Part shown: one piece after another, positions 63,786 to 64,000 of the stretch
How positions within the stretch are numbered: position 1 is the stretch's first letter
Layout: each line of letters begins with the position of its first letter
From: Corallococcus carmarthensis
Lineage (GTDB): Bacteria > Myxococcota > Myxococcia > Myxococcales > Myxococcaceae
Direction of reading: 5' to 3'
Length of the DNA stretch: 64,000 nucleotides
Assembly: GCF_003611695.1 (NCBI RefSeq)
Contig: NZ_RAWE01000010.1
Coordinates: 1 to 64,000, forward strand
Program-made: the position numbers and the translations under genes
The notes under the pieces: generated by a model
The model's database searches: none
What the model saw: the letters and a program-made list of their open reading frames with translations, nothing else
Told to the model about the DNA's origin: nothing

Positions 63786-64000
63786 TCAGTCCGCCAGCAT
63801 GAAGCCGATCTTGTACTTGCGTGCCTGCGCCGGGAAGCTGCGCGCCACCGCGTCCGCCACGTAGCCGGCGAGGTTGGGGAACACGTAGTCGCGCTCGACG
63901 GCGGTGGTGAGGCCCAGCCACGAGGCCAGCGACCAGCCGTACTGCTCCACCGTGAGCGTGGGGATCCAGCGGCCGCGCTCGTCCGTGGAGCCGTCCAGCG
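63786..64000 (-). CDS. DUF1501-type protein, C-terminal fragment
   Basis: Only the last 71 codons are inside the window. The reading includes RGRWIPTLTVEQYGWSLASW, then LGLTTAVERDYVFPNLAGYV, and ends KIGFMLAD. The W-x-P-T-x-x-x-x-Q-Y pattern followed by VFPNL is what I expect at the end of DUF1501 proteins, exported by the Tat route in many bacteria. The activity of the family is not established. Confidence 0.7.
   Translation of the reverse strand, partial: LDGSTDERGRWIPTLTVEQYGWSLASWLGLTTAVERDYVFPNLAGYVADAVARSFPAQARKYKIGFMLAD

Overview
The window is high-GC DNA (roughly 70% by eye) with the gene style of a myxobacterium, most likely Corallococcus, Myxococcus or a close relative. The signs are many lipoproteins, an aspzincin (M35) lipoprotein, a large NRPS/PKS locus, DUF885, DUF418 and DUF1501 proteins, several LysR regulators divergent from redox enzymes, and a lipoprotein toxin resembling the Sit family. 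I see no rRNA, tRNA, CRISPR array or insertion sequence. Genes cover almost everything; no gap exceeds about 300 bases.

Layout. 1-7.5 kb: a cut-off lipoprotein, an M35 metallopeptidase lipoprotein with a clear terminator, a glutamine-amidotransferase-like protein followed by an ATPase, a beta-propeller-type lipoprotein and two outer-membrane proteins. 7.6-9.6 kb: pantothenate kinase coaA with a cysteine-synthase-like gene. 9.6-15 kb: two aldo/keto reductases divergent from a LysR regulator, an orphan HsdR-N nuclease-like protein and a tail-anchored NTF2-like protein. 15-19.8 kb: a coupled run of Rieske oxygenase, membrane desaturase and a PAP2-squalene/phytoene synthase fusion, with a DUF418 membrane protein downstream. 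20-23 kb: a cNMP-domain protein, a small membrane protein and an exported protein.

23.0-28.2 kb is the strongest candidate for an undescribed system. Five genes overlap or nearly abut: sigma factor, small HTH-like protein, ImmA/IrrE metalloprotease, NurA-like protein and HerA/DUF87 translocase. A perfect 12-bp palindrome lies upstream. I infer a protease-switched, damage- or phage-responsive DNA-processing module. 28.4-33 kb: aspartate 4-decarboxylase, an autoinducer-synthase/FeeM-like GNAT enzyme, a haem-oxygenase-like protein and a GAF-LuxR regulator.

33.7-48.6 kb is a biosynthetic cluster transcribed on the minus strand. A starter megaenzyme (A-T-KS-AT-ACP-aminotransferase) is coupled to an NRPS (C-A-T-C-A-T) and then to two alpha/beta-hydrolases whose nucleophile elbows carry Arg and Cys instead of Ser. 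Read by eye, the A-domain codes suggest proline for the starter and glycine for both extender modules; no thioesterase domain is present. 48.7-64 kb holds a membrane-anchored hydrolase, a DUF885 peptidase, a NYN protein, regulator/enzyme pairs (LysR/MBL, MarR/aldo-keto reductase, LysR/SDR), a GlxA-type regulator, a lipoprotein toxin with a small immunity candidate, exported proteins and the end of a DUF1501-type gene.
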